Source: an uncultured Collinsella sp.
GTDB taxonomy: Bacteria; Actinomycetota; Coriobacteriia; Coriobacteriales; Coriobacteriaceae
Direction of reading: 5' to 3'
Length of the DNA stretch: 64,000 nt
Assembly: GCA_900550415.1 (NCBI GenBank)
Contig: URSO01000002.1
Coordinates: 6,369 to 70,368 of the forward strand
The first letter of the stretch is position 1; each line of letters starts with the position of its first letter. Shown here piece after piece: positions 44,649 to 53,269 of this stretch. Position numbers and translations under genes: made by a program. Below the pieces are notes generated by a model. That model made no database searches. It saw only the letters and a program-made list of their open reading frames with translations, and was not told the DNA's origin.

Positions 44649-45545
44649 ATGAAGCTTCAGCAGCTCAGGTATGTTGTCAAGGTTGCCGAATGCGGTAGCA
44701 TCACCGAGGCCTCGCGCCGACTCTTTGTGTCGCAGCCTTCGATTACCGCGTCGATTCGCGACCTCGAAAACGAGATGGACGTGCGCATCTTTGAGCGCAC
44801 CAACAAGGGCGTCATTGTGTCCGAGGAAGGCGAGACCTTCTTGGGCTACGCGCGCCAGGTACTCGACCAGGCCGACCTGCTCGAGGGCAAGTACAAGGGC
44901 GCATCCGAGCAGGTGCCGCACTTTAGTGTGAGCTGTCAGCATTATTCCTTTGCCGTTAACGCGTTTGTTGACGTGATCCGCGAGTTCGATGCCGCGCGCT
45001 ACGACTTTACCCTGCGCGAGGAGCAAACCCACGAGATTATCGAGGACGTCGCGCACATGAAAAGCGAGCTCGGCATCCTGTATCTGTCGGAGCACAATCG
45101 CGAGGTCATCGAGCGCATGTTGGCGGCCAACGAGCTCGTGTTCGAAGGGCTCTTCTGCGCCACGCCGCATGTCTTCGTGTGCGCCGACCATCCGCTGGCG
45201 GGCCGCTCGAGTGTGACGCTCGAGGACTTGGAAGACTACCCGTTCCTGTCCTATGAGCAGGGCAGCTATAACTCGTTTTATTATTCTGAGGAGCTGACCT
45301 CGACCTTTGAGCGCCGCAAGAATATCCGCGTGCGCGACCGTGCGACGCTGTTCAACCTAGCTATGGGCCTTAACGGCTACACGGTGTGTTCGGGCGTGAT
45401 CAGCCATGAGCTTAACGGCCCCGGTATTATCTCGATTCCGCTCGATGTAGACGAGTACATGGAGATCGGCATTATCACGCGCAAAAATACGACGCTCACG
45501 CGCTATGGGCAGGCCTATATCGAAGCGATTCGTCAGCACATCTAG
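44649..45545 (+). CDS. LysR-family regulator, CysB/MetR-like
   Basis: A 298-residue LysR-type regulator with N-terminal winged helix (KLQQLRYVVKVAECGSITEA, then RRLFVSQPSITASIRDLE) and an effector domain from about residue 90. It is followed by a YxjG/MetE-like gene whose promoter region has a dyad suited to LysR binding, so control of methionine or sulfur metabolism is plausible. It lies 10 bp after the HAD gene. Confidence 0.9.
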   Translation: MKLQQLRYVVKVAECGSITEASRRLFVSQPSITASIRDLENEMDVRIFERTNKGVIVSEEGETFLGYARQVLDQADLLEGKYKGASEQVPHFSVSCQHYSFAVNAFVDVIREFDAARYDFTLREEQTHEIIEDVAHMKSELGILYLSEHNREVIERMLAANELVFEGLFCATPHVFVCADHPLAGRSSVTLEDLEDYPFLSYEQGSYNSFYYSEELTSTFERRKNIRVRDRATLFNLAMGLNGYTVCSGVISHELNGPGIISIPLDVDEYMEIGIITRKNTTLTRYGQAYIEAIRQHI

Positions 45546-45592
45546 ATTGCTGCGTTCTGCACGGGTCAAATCTCTTTATGGCAGTCCAAACT

Positions 45593-45660
45593 GATATAGG
45601 AAGCATCTATATCAAACTGTTATAAACATATATTTTACGATGTCCATATGAGCGCTCATA
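45593..45660 (+). promoter_or_regulatory. Dyads in the YxjG promoter region
   Basis: GATATA (45593-45598) and TATATC (45608-45613) form an inverted repeat with a 9-base spacer, typical in size for a LysR box. A perfect 14-bp palindrome, TATGAGCGCTCATA, lies at 45647-45660. AT-rich sequence with possible promoter elements (TTATAAACATATATTTTAC) lies between them. Confidence 0.5.
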
Positions 45661-45700
45661 CTCTGTCCCAGTAAAGCAACCAATGCAAAGGGAGATATCT

Positions 45701-46834
45701 ATGAGCACTTCGATTCAACCGAACGCGCCGTTTCGTGCCGATATCGTCGGCAGTTTTCTTCGTCCGCAGGCTGTAAAGGACGCCCGTGCCGCCTATGTCG
45801 CGGGTAAACTCGACGCTTCCGGCCTTAAGGCCGTCGAGGACGAGGCCATCCGCGACTTAGTGGCCAAGCAGAAGGCTGCCGGCCTGCAGGTGATTACCGA
45901 TGGCGAGTTCCGCCGCAGCTACTGGCACCTCGATTTTATGTGGGGCCTCAACGGCATTGAGCGCCGCGCCTCGCGCACGGGCTACATGTTCCACGATGAG
46001 GAGACTACCGCCGACACCGCCGTGGTAACCGGTCCCATTAGCGGCGAGAATCATCCGTTCGTCGAGCACTTCAAATTTATCAAGTCGCTCGAGGGAGAGG
46101 GCCAGGTCGCGCGCCAGACCATTCCGGCGCCGATCCAGACGTTCTCCGAAGTCACACTCGACCGCTGCGATGGCCAGCAGGAGAGTCTGCACGCCGTCTA
46201 CAAGACCGACGAAGAGCTCGTCGATGCCATTGCCGCAGCATACCGCACCGTGATTGCTGACCTGTATGCCGCGGGCTGCCGCAACATCCAGTTTGATGAC
46301 TGCACCTGGGGCATCTACTGCGATACCGATTTTGTTGCCAAAACCGGCATGAGCCCGGTCGACCTGCAAAAGGTAAGCGAGCTGGGCGTGGCGCTCAACA
46401 ATGTCGCCATCGAGGGCAAGCCCGACGATCTGGTTATCAACACGCATGTATGCCGCGGCAACTACCACTCCACCTACGCTTTTGAGGGCGGCTACGACCC
46501 CATCGCGCCGTACCTGTTTGCGCATGAGGACGTTGACGCGTTCTATCTGGAGTTCGACACGCCCCGCGCCGGTGGTTTTGAGCCGCTCAAGTACGTTGCT
46601 CCCGGCAAGAAGGTCGTGCTGGGCTTGGTGACCACCAAGGCGGCAGAGCTCGAGAACGAGGATGCTATCGTCGAGCGCATCCGCGAGGCGGCAAAGTACG
46701 TGCCGCTCGAGAACCTGTATCTGTCTCCGCAGTGTGGCTTTGCCAGCTGCGAGATTGGCAATAAGCTGACCGAGGACGAGCAGTGGGCAAAGATTGCGCT
46801 GGTCAGGCGTATTGCCGAGCGCGTTTGGAAATAG
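45701..46834 (+). CDS. MetE C-terminal-like methyltransferase (YxjG type)
   Basis: A 377-residue TIM-barrel protein of the cobalamin-independent methionine synthase C-terminal family. It opens with FRADIVGSFLRP and keeps ITDGEFRRSYWHLDF, QFDDCTWG, a zinc-ligand NTHVCRGN, EFDTPRAG and SPQCGFAS, which supplies the second Cys. It lacks the N-terminal half of MetE, like YxjG/YxjH of Bacillus, which handle alternative methyl donors such as S-methyl-cysteine-type compounds in proposals. The ATG follows AAAGGGAG. Confidence 0.9.
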   Translation: MSTSIQPNAPFRADIVGSFLRPQAVKDARAAYVAGKLDASGLKAVEDEAIRDLVAKQKAAGLQVITDGEFRRSYWHLDFMWGLNGIERRASRTGYMFHDEETTADTAVVTGPISGENHPFVEHFKFIKSLEGEGQVARQTIPAPIQTFSEVTLDRCDGQQESLHAVYKTDEELVDAIAAAYRTVIADLYAAGCRNIQFDDCTWGIYCDTDFVAKTGMSPVDLQKVSELGVALNNVAIEGKPDDLVINTHVCRGNYHSTYAFEGGYDPIAPYLFAHEDVDAFYLEFDTPRAGGFEPLKYVAPGKKVVLGLVTTKAAELENEDAIVERIREAAKYVPLENLYLSPQCGFASCEIGNKLTEDEQWAKIALVRRIAERVWK

Positions 46835-46956
46835 CGCTAGCGTTTGCAGGTGGCGGCGCGTGCGAGGTACTGCATATCGCGTACAATGGTTCGGATCGTA
46901 TCGTTCGGGCAGGTTATCCGATATGCCTGATCGCCCTTCCATTCGAAAGGACTTCC

Positions 46957-48291
46957 ATGTCCCAGTCTTCGACGCCCGCCGTCACCGATGCCATCTACGA
47001 TGCATCGTCGCTCGGCCGCCCGCGCATGTTTGTGTTGGGTTTGCAACACATGTTTGCGATGTTCGGAGCCACGGTGCTCGTGCCCGTGCTCACCGGCCTT
47101 TCCGTTTCGGCGACGCTTCTGTTCGCCGGCATCGGCACGCTGCTGTTTCATTTTCTATCGCGCGGTAAGGTGCCCGCGTTCCTGGGCTCGTCGTTTGCCT
47201 TTATCGCGGGTTATGTCGCCATTGCACCCAACGGCGAGGCCGAGCTTTTGCCCTACGCTTGTCTGGGCGTTGCCTGCGCCGGCCTGCTCTATCCGGTGCT
47301 GGCAACGCTGTTCCGCGCCTTTGGCGCCAAGCGCGTCATGCGCTTCTTCCCGCCGGTGGTGACCGGTCCCATCGTCATTTCCATCGGCCTGATCTTGGCA
47401 AGCTCTGCTATCGCCAACTGCCAGACCAATTGGCTTGTTGCCGTTGTCGCTGTGGCCGTGATCGTCATCTGCAATATTTGGGGGCGCGGCATGGTCAAGA
47501 TCGTGCCGATTTTGCTGGGCGTTGTGGTGAGCTATGCCGTTGCGGCCGCGCTGGGCGAGGTCGACTTCTCTGGCGTCGCAGCCGCCCCCTGGGTTGGCTT
47601 GCCCGTCGTGTGGGACAACACCGTGTTTGCGCTCTTTGGACCGCAGTTCGATAGCGGTCTTGCCACGACGGCCATCATCACCATCATGCCGCTGGCCTTT
47701 GCAACTATGATCGAGCATATCGGCGATATCTCCGCCATTGGCTCTACCTGCGAACGCAATTACATTGCCGATCCCGGTCTGCACCGTACCCTGCTCGGCG
47801 ATGGCCTGGCGACCATCTTGGCATCGCTCTTTGGCGCCCCCGCCAATACGACGTATGGCGAGAATACCGGCGTGCTTGCCTTGACGCGTGTGTTCGACCC
47901 ACGTGTGATTCGCATTGCCGCCTGCTGCGCCATTGTGCTTTCGTTCTGCCCCAAGTTTGCTGCGGTGATTGCCGCCATGCCGGCATGCGTTATCGGCGGT
48001 GTGTCGCTCGTGCTCTACGGCATGATCAGCGCCGTTGGTGTACGTAACCTCATCGAGAACCAGGTTGATTTCCAGAACAACCGCAACGTGCTGGTGGCGG
48101 CTCTGGTGCTCGTGCTTTCGCTCGGCATTGCCTACAGTACCGCCGGTGCCATCGTGCTGGAGCTGGGCGGCGTGACGATTTCGCTTTCGGGCCTTGCCGT
48201 GGGCTCGCTGGTGGGCATTGTGCTCAACGCCATCCTGCCCGGTAACGACTTTGAGTTCGATACTTCCGAGCTTGAGGAGACTGCTGAATAG
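46957..48291 (+). CDS. uraA: Uracil permease, NCS2 family
   Basis: A 444-residue membrane protein with 12-14 helices of the nucleobase-cation symporter 2 family. The opening LGLQHMFAMFGATVLVPVLTG, the IEHIGDISAIG helix with the substrate-binding Glu, and GAPANTTYGENTGVLALTR match UraA rather than the xanthine/urate branch. It imports uracil with protons. GAAAGGA precedes the ATG. No regulatory element was recognised in the 122-bp gap before it. Confidence 0.92.
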   Translation: MSQSSTPAVTDAIYDASSLGRPRMFVLGLQHMFAMFGATVLVPVLTGLSVSATLLFAGIGTLLFHFLSRGKVPAFLGSSFAFIAGYVAIAPNGEAELLPYACLGVACAGLLYPVLATLFRAFGAKRVMRFFPPVVTGPIVISIGLILASSAIANCQTNWLVAVVAVAVIVICNIWGRGMVKIVPILLGVVVSYAVAAALGEVDFSGVAAAPWVGLPVVWDNTVFALFGPQFDSGLATTAIITIMPLAFATMIEHIGDISAIGSTCERNYIADPGLHRTLLGDGLATILASLFGAPANTTYGENTGVLALTRVFDPRVIRIAACCAIVLSFCPKFAAVIAAMPACVIGGVSLVLYGMISAVGVRNLIENQVDFQNNRNVLVAALVLVLSLGIAYSTAGAIVLELGGVTISLSGLAVGSLVGIVLNAILPGNDFEFDTSELEETAE

Positions 48292-48310
48292 CAGCTGCGT
48301 TCAGCCAAAT

Positions 48311-48354
48311 TAAAAATGGCGTCCATGCGTATGTACGCGTGGATGCCATTTTTA
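48311..48354. terminator. Bidirectional terminator between uraA and the esterase
   Basis: Arms 48311-48330 and 48335-48354 pair over 20 positions almost perfectly with A and T tracts at the base, between convergent genes. It overlaps the last codon of the esterase gene. Confidence 0.88.
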
Positions 48355-49017
48355 ATGCGTCAGTATCCAGTGGATGCCGCGTGCCATGCGCAGGTCAGTT
48401 TGGGTAAAGTGATTGCCGGGGTTGAGCTCCAGCGTTGTTGGAATGTCACGCTCGATAAACAGCTCTTCCATCGCGCGCGTATCGTCGAGTACGTGCCGCA
48501 TCATGCGGTTGGGCGTCTTGGTTTCCTTTTTGCCGAGTGACAGATAGACGGCGTCGGGCGTAGCTGTCATCGTGCGCTCGCGCGCGTAGTCGATAAAGCC
48601 GGGGAACCACAGCGACCCCGATGCACTCGCCGCGCGCTCAAAGACATCTGTTTGCCAAAGTGCCCACAGTGCAAAAAGACCCGCCAACGAGTAGCCGGCA
48701 ACGCCGCGCCAGGTGGGCGGTTGCGGGAGCGATGATTCGGCCTCTGGGATTATCTGCTTCAACAACTCGTCAAGAAAACCAGCGGCCTGTCCACCAAAGG
48801 GCTCGGCATCGCGCACGGTACCGTCGCATACCCAGGGGCTCAGCTCGCGATTCCAGTTGAGGCTGCCAATGCCGACAAGCGTGAAGGGCGGGCAGTTGAG
48901 CTCTCGGCAGCGTTCATAAACCTCCGTGCCGTCGCCCATGACCACGGGAAGATAGATGACTGGTGCGCTTTCGGCATGCTGTGCATGAACGGTTATCTGC
49001 TTTTGATGCGCTTCCAT
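48352..49017 (-). CDS. Putative esterase, alpha/beta hydrolase fold
   Basis: A 221-residue hydrolase. The nucleophile elbow is GYSLAGL (Ser about residue 109), a SGSLWFPGF segment follows, and a His near the C-terminus in NPGNHF completes the likely triad. The pattern is that of the enterochelin-esterase-like family (Fes/IroE relatives), but siderophore genes are absent nearby and no signal peptide is evident. Substrate unknown. Confidence 0.8.
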   Translation of the reverse strand: MEAHQKQITVHAQHAESAPVIYLPVVMGDGTEVYERCRELNCPPFTLVGIGSLNWNRELSPWVCDGTVRDAEPFGGQAAGFLDELLKQIIPEAESSLPQPPTWRGVAGYSLAGLFALWALWQTDVFERAASASGSLWFPGFIDYARERTMTATPDAVYLSLGKKETKTPNRMMRHVLDDTRAMEELFIERDIPTTLELNPGNHFTQTDLRMARGIHWILTH

Positions 49018-49131
49018 GACGGGCTTCTCTCGGCGTTGTGATATCGACGGCCCCCATTGTCGCACGCCGGCTCATGCAGGTTGGGCTAGACCAAAGACAA
49101 TCTCGTGCATACCCTGCGGACGCATATGGAA

Positions 49132-49167
49132 AACGCCACCGCCGGAGGGGATCTCGGCGGTGGCGTT
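49132..49167 (-). terminator. Terminator of the first surface protein gene
   Basis: AACGCCACCGCC (49132-49143) and GGCGGTGGCGTT (49156-49167) are perfect arms; on the minus strand TTTTCC follows. Located 58 bp after the stop codon. Confidence 0.88.
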
Positions 49168-49224
49168 GTTAAACGGTGCTGGGACTCGGGGCCTTCGCGG
49201 GAGCTGCCATGTGCGCAGAGGCGT

Positions 49225-51015
49225 CTAAGAGCGCTTGCGGCTCGCCATGGTGCCTGCGGCGATAGCGGCTGTTCCCGCAAGGACGGTTGCCACGATGGCC
49301 GCACCCGAGGTGTCGCCGGTTGCCGCGAGCACGCCGGTAGTCTTGGCTTTCGTGATTGAAGCCGCAACGGCCTTGGTCGGCTTTGAGCACTCAGGCTTGG
49401 GGTTCTGCTTGGACTCCGCGGGCTTGCTTTCTGCGGGCTTGGTCTCGTCGGGCTTGGGGTCTTCCGGCTTGGCTACCTCGGGAGGTGCGATGACCATGCT
49501 CTTGGCGACAGCTTCGTTATAGGGGGAGTCGATCACAGCGTCGCCCGTGCCGATGGCTTGGCCTGCCTCGTAGATGCCGTCACGGAGCTTGCGATAGTCA
49601 ATGACCTTGCCGCCTTCGGGCGTCTGGATGGCGGCGTTCTCAATCTTGATGGTGCCGATTGTCTTGCCGTCAGCGCTCATGGCACGGGCAAAGATTGCCG
49701 CTGTATCTCCTTCGGCCGTTACCTTGCTGCGGATGATCGAGATGACTGCGGGTGTGACGCCCTCGCTGGTCTGGGCGATGATGCCGATGTTCTCGCCTTG
49801 GGGCTCGGGGCTCGTCTCACCATCTTGGTTTTCGCTGTAGGGGATGGGGCCGTCGCCGTTCTCGACATAGCGGGCTATGGCCTTGACAACGGAGTCGCTG
49901 ATGTAGATGTGGCCACCCTCCTCGTTGGGTCGATCGTTTCTGGTGGAGAATGCAGCCGAAACCTCGCCTTCCGCAAACGCGTCCACGGTGGAGCCGTTCT
50001 TGACGACGATATCGTCTTGGTAGGTGAAGAGGGCAATGGCGTCACCGTATCTGCCTTTACTTGCGCGGACTGTCACGTTTGCATGATCGAGTGTGATGCC
50101 CTTGTGGGCATAGACGCCATATTCAACACCGTTTGCGTTGAGGGAGGCGTTTGTGGCTGCGAGGCTGCCCTTGGCCTCGACGGCGGCGTCTTTCTCGGAG
50201 CTCGCCTTGACCTGGCTGCCGTCCGAGATATTGATGTTGCCGCCGCTCCAAATGGCCTCACCATCGGCTGAGCTTGCCTCGACTGTGCCGCCACCCTTGA
50301 TGGTGAGGTTCTTGTCGGTTCCGATACCCTTGTCCTTGGTAGCCCTGGCGGTGACGGCCCCGCTGTCGTCAATCGTGATATTGCCGTTTGCCCTGATGCC
50401 ATCCGATACGCCCGTGGCGTTGACGTTGCCCGAACCTTTGATAGCGAGATCGCCCTCGGCGTCGATGGCATCAAACCCAGCGCTCGTGGCGTTGACGGAT
50501 CCGGCTCCGTCGATGTTGATATTACCCGTGGAGAGGATAGCGTCCTCAGTAGATGTCACGCTGAGCGTGCTGCCCGCGTCGCCTTGGATATTGAGCTCGG
50601 CGTTCTCATTCTTGCCATGAGAAGCCTTGATGCCTTCGATCCAGTCGGCAGTGACGATGTTGTTTCCCGAGTAATTCACGTTGAGCTTGCCTGCGGCCTG
50701 GATCTCGCCGCCGTTATAGTTGTTGAGCTTCAAGTCGTCGGCGCCGTCCCACGACCAGGTGCCGGTCTCGTCGCCCGCCGCAGTGCCGGCGTTGTATTTG
50801 GTTTCGCCGACCTTGACCCATTCCGCCGCGAGCGAGACGCTCGGCATGAGCAGCGAGCTCACCGTGAGCGCGCACACGGCGCCTACGACGATGCGGCGCG
50901 TCACGCGGCGCCAGCTGCCGTGCGCGAGTCCTATGCGACGGCGAACGTCGGGTTCGGCAACATGGGTTCCGGCGGTAGTGTCATTGCGTTTGGGGGTCGT
51001 GAACAAGGCTGCCAT
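49225..51015 (-). CDS. Sortase-anchored repetitive surface protein, copy 1
   Basis: A 596-residue secreted protein. A long basic N-terminal region leads into a signal peptide (RRIVVGAVCALTVSSLLMP, cleavage near SLAAEW), then a WSWDGADDLKLNNYNGG segment and a long repetitive beta-rich region (units such as GNINIDGAGSVNATS and GNITIDDSGAVTARA), a Lys/Pro/Glu-rich wall-spanning stretch, the sortase-like LAATGD, a hydrophobic segment and the tail RKRS. It should be covalently anchored and may be an adhesin or glycan-binding protein. Start at 51015 with GGGAGC upstream. Paralogous to the next gene throughout its length. Confidence 0.85.
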   Translation of the reverse strand: MAALFTTPKRNDTTAGTHVAEPDVRRRIGLAHGSWRRVTRRIVVGAVCALTVSSLLMPSVSLAAEWVKVGETKYNAGTAAGDETGTWSWDGADDLKLNNYNGGEIQAAGKLNVNYSGNNIVTADWIEGIKASHGKNENAELNIQGDAGSTLSVTSTEDAILSTGNINIDGAGSVNATSAGFDAIDAEGDLAIKGSGNVNATGVSDGIRANGNITIDDSGAVTARATKDKGIGTDKNLTIKGGGTVEASSADGEAIWSGGNINISDGSQVKASSEKDAAVEAKGSLAATNASLNANGVEYGVYAHKGITLDHANVTVRASKGRYGDAIALFTYQDDIVVKNGSTVDAFAEGEVSAAFSTRNDRPNEEGGHIYISDSVVKAIARYVENGDGPIPYSENQDGETSPEPQGENIGIIAQTSEGVTPAVISIIRSKVTAEGDTAAIFARAMSADGKTIGTIKIENAAIQTPEGGKVIDYRKLRDGIYEAGQAIGTGDAVIDSPYNEAVAKSMVIAPPEVAKPEDPKPDETKPAESKPAESKQNPKPECSKPTKAVAASITKAKTTGVLAATGDTSGAAIVATVLAGTAAIAAGTMASRKRS

Positions 51016-51160
51016 GGTTGCTCCCGTTCTCATAGGGCCTATACGGCTAGGTTCAGCGTATCTGCTGGATGTTGCCGGCGGTAGTGCCGTTTGGAGGGCA
51101 AAATGGCCAAAATGGGGGAGAAATAGGCCGCACGCCGGCGCAGGGACCGACGCTAAAAGA

Positions 51161-51193
51161 AAAGCGCGGGGCCGCATGGCGACTCCGCGCTTT
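51161..51193 (-). terminator. Duplicated terminator between the two surface protein genes
   Basis: AAAGCGCGG (51161-51169) and CCGCGCTTT (51185-51193), followed on the minus strand by TCTTTTAGC. It corresponds to the permease terminator at 53206-53246 and was copied with it. Confidence 0.7.
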
Positions 51194-51220
51194 ATTGTTC
51201 AGCTTTTGCAGCCTTGCCCT

Positions 51221-51265
51221 TACGCTACGAAGAAGTAGACGGGGAAGGCAAGGGCTGCGATCCAC
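51221..51265 (-). pseudogene. Duplicated 3' end of the purine permease gene
   Basis: These 45 bases match 53271-53315, the last codons of the permease gene, at 41 positions. The frame still reads WIAALAFPVYFFVA plus stop against WIAAFAFLVYFFVA in the intact gene. It sits between the two surface protein genes and marks a tandem duplication unit that began inside the permease gene. Confidence 0.9.
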
Positions 51266-51286
51266 CCGTCCTGTGCGAAAAAGTGT

Positions 51287-53062
51287 TTACGAACGTTTGC
51301 GACTCGCCAGGGCGCCTGCGGCGATGGCGGCTGTTCCCGCAAGGGCGGCTGCCACGATGGCTGCGTTCGAGGTGTCGCCGGTTGCCGCGAGCTTGCCGAC
51401 GGTCTTGGCTCCCTTGGCTGCAACTGCAACGGTCTTGGTTGTCTTCGTGCCCTCGGACTTGGAACCCTCGGGCTTGGTCTTGCCGTGCTTTTCCTCGGGC
51501 TTGGTCTCCTCGGGAGGCACGATGACCGTGCTCTTGGCGACAGCGGCGTCATAGGGGGAGTCAATCGTGGCATCGCCCGTGCCAATGGTCTGCCCCGCCT
51601 CGTAGACGATGCCGTCGCTGAGCTCTTCCTTGTTGCGATAGTCAATGACTTTGCCGCCTGCGGGCGTCTGGATGATGGCGTCCTTGATTTCGATGGTGCC
51701 GATCGCCTTGCCGTCCGCGCTCATGGCAAGGGCGAAGATAGCCGCCGTGTCTCCCTCGGCCGTGACCTTGCTGCGGACGATCGAGATGGTCGCGGGCGTG
51801 ATGCCCTTCTCGGTCTGCGCGAAGATGCCGATGTTCAGGCCCTCGGACTCAGGGATGATTTCGTCGTTTTGGTCTCCACTGTAGTGGTCGGGGCCGTCGC
51901 CGCCGGTCTCGGCATAGCGGGCTATGGCCTTGACAACGGAGTCGCTGATGTAGATATGGCCACCCGCTTCGTCGGAGTAGAAATTACTGGTGGAGATTGC
52001 AACCGAGAACCTGCCTTCTGCGAGCGCATCCACAGTCGAGCCGTTCTTGATGACGATGTTGTCCTCATCGGTGAAGAGTGCGCTGGCTTCCCCGCCATCT
52101 GAGCTTGCGCGGACCGTCACGGTCGCGCCATCGAGCGTGATGCCCTTGTAGACATAGATGCCATACCCAACGCCACTTGCGTTGAGGGAAGCGTTCGTGA
52201 CCGTGAGGCTGTTTTTACCGTCGATGGCGGCGTCTTCCTCGGAGCTTGCCTTGACCTGGCTGCCACCCGAGATCTCGATGTTGCCGTCGGCCCAAATCGC
52301 ATTGTCTTTGATAGAGCTTGCCTCTACCTTGCCGCCGCCCTTTATGATGAGGTTCTCGTTAGCATCGATACCCTGATCCTCGGTGGCCTTGGCGGTGACG
52401 GTTCCGCTGTTGTCGATCGTGATGTTGCCGTCGGCCCTGATGCCATCCGAATCGCCCGTGGCGTTAACGTTTCCCGAGCCCTTGATGGTGACATCGCCCC
52501 CGGCATCGATGGCATCGTGCTCGGTGCTCGTGGCGTTGACAGTGCCAGCGCCGTCGATGTTGATGTTGCCGACGGAAGTGATGGCGTCACGAGAAGATGT
52601 CACGTTGAGCGTGCTGGACGCGTCGCCCTGAATATTAAGCTCGGCGTTCTCGTTCGCGCCATCCTTAACCTTGATGCCGCGGCCGTTGTCGTTAGTGACG
52701 GTGTTGTTGCCCTCGTAGCTCACGTTGAGCTTGCCCGCTGCCTCGATCGCGCCGCCGTTATAGCCGTTGAGCTTCATGTCATCGGCGCCATCCCATGACC
52801 AGGTACCGGCGGCGTCTCCCGTGGGGCCCGCGGCCGCTTCGTGGCGGACGCCGCCAACGTCCACCCACTCGGCTGCGAGCGAGATGCTCGGCATGAGCAG
52901 CGAGCTTACCGTAAGCGCGCATACGGCGCCTACAACGATGCGGCGCGTCACGCGGCGCCAGCTGCCGTGTGCGAGCAGCGTGCGACGGCGCAGGTCGGGC
53001 TCGACAAAATGGGCTCCAGAGGTTTTGTCATTGCGCTTGGGGGTCGTGAACAAGGCGGCCAT
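51287..53062 (-). CDS. Sortase-anchored repetitive surface protein, copy 2
   Basis: A 591-residue paralogue of copy 1 with the same order: basic N-terminus (MAALFTTPKRND, shared with copy 1), signal peptide ending near SLAAEW, WSWDGADDMKLNGYNGG, repetitive beta-rich region (GNINIDGAGTVNATS, GNITIDNSGTVTAKA), charged Lys/Glu/Thr stretch, LAATGD, hydrophobic segment and RKRS. Divergence is spread over the whole length, so the duplication is not recent. A hairpin (53092-53122) lies in its leader just before the ribosome binding site. Confidence 0.85.
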   Translation of the reverse strand: MAALFTTPKRNDKTSGAHFVEPDLRRRTLLAHGSWRRVTRRIVVGAVCALTVSSLLMPSISLAAEWVDVGGVRHEAAAGPTGDAAGTWSWDGADDMKLNGYNGGAIEAAGKLNVSYEGNNTVTNDNGRGIKVKDGANENAELNIQGDASSTLNVTSSRDAITSVGNINIDGAGTVNATSTEHDAIDAGGDVTIKGSGNVNATGDSDGIRADGNITIDNSGTVTAKATEDQGIDANENLIIKGGGKVEASSIKDNAIWADGNIEISGGSQVKASSEEDAAIDGKNSLTVTNASLNASGVGYGIYVYKGITLDGATVTVRASSDGGEASALFTDEDNIVIKNGSTVDALAEGRFSVAISTSNFYSDEAGGHIYISDSVVKAIARYAETGGDGPDHYSGDQNDEIIPESEGLNIGIFAQTEKGITPATISIVRSKVTAEGDTAAIFALAMSADGKAIGTIEIKDAIIQTPAGGKVIDYRNKEELSDGIVYEAGQTIGTGDATIDSPYDAAVAKSTVIVPPEETKPEEKHGKTKPEGSKSEGTKTTKTVAVAAKGAKTVGKLAATGDTSNAAIVAAALAGTAAIAAGALASRKRS

Positions 53063-53091
53063 GGTTACTCCCATCCTCATAGGGCCTATGC

Positions 53092-53122
53092 GGCTACATC
53101 CAGCATATCTGCAGGATGTAGC
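53092..53122 (-). promoter_or_regulatory. Leader hairpin before surface protein copy 2
   Basis: GGCTACATCC (53092-53101) and GGATGTAGCC (53113-53122) are perfect arms about 30 bases upstream of the ATG. The matching region before copy 1 (about 51046-51076) has lost pairing. It could be an operator or an RNA structure affecting translation. Confidence 0.45.
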
Positions 53123-53205
53123 CGTCGGTAGTGCCGTTTGGAGAGCAAAACGTCCAAAACTTGCGAAGCAATACATCGCGTGTCCGTGTGGTGCCTGGCT
53201 TTAAA

Positions 53206-53246
53206 AGCAAAGCGCGGAGCCGCTCGATGCGACTCCGCGCTTTGCT
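53206..53246 (-). terminator. Terminator of the purine permease gene
   Basis: AGCAAAGCGCGGAG (53206-53219) and CTCCGCGCTTTGCT (53233-53246) are perfect 14-bp arms, followed on the minus strand by TTTTAAAG, 24 bases after the permease stop. Confidence 0.88.
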
Positions 53247-53269
53247 GTTTGGTATTGCGAATCTTGCGC

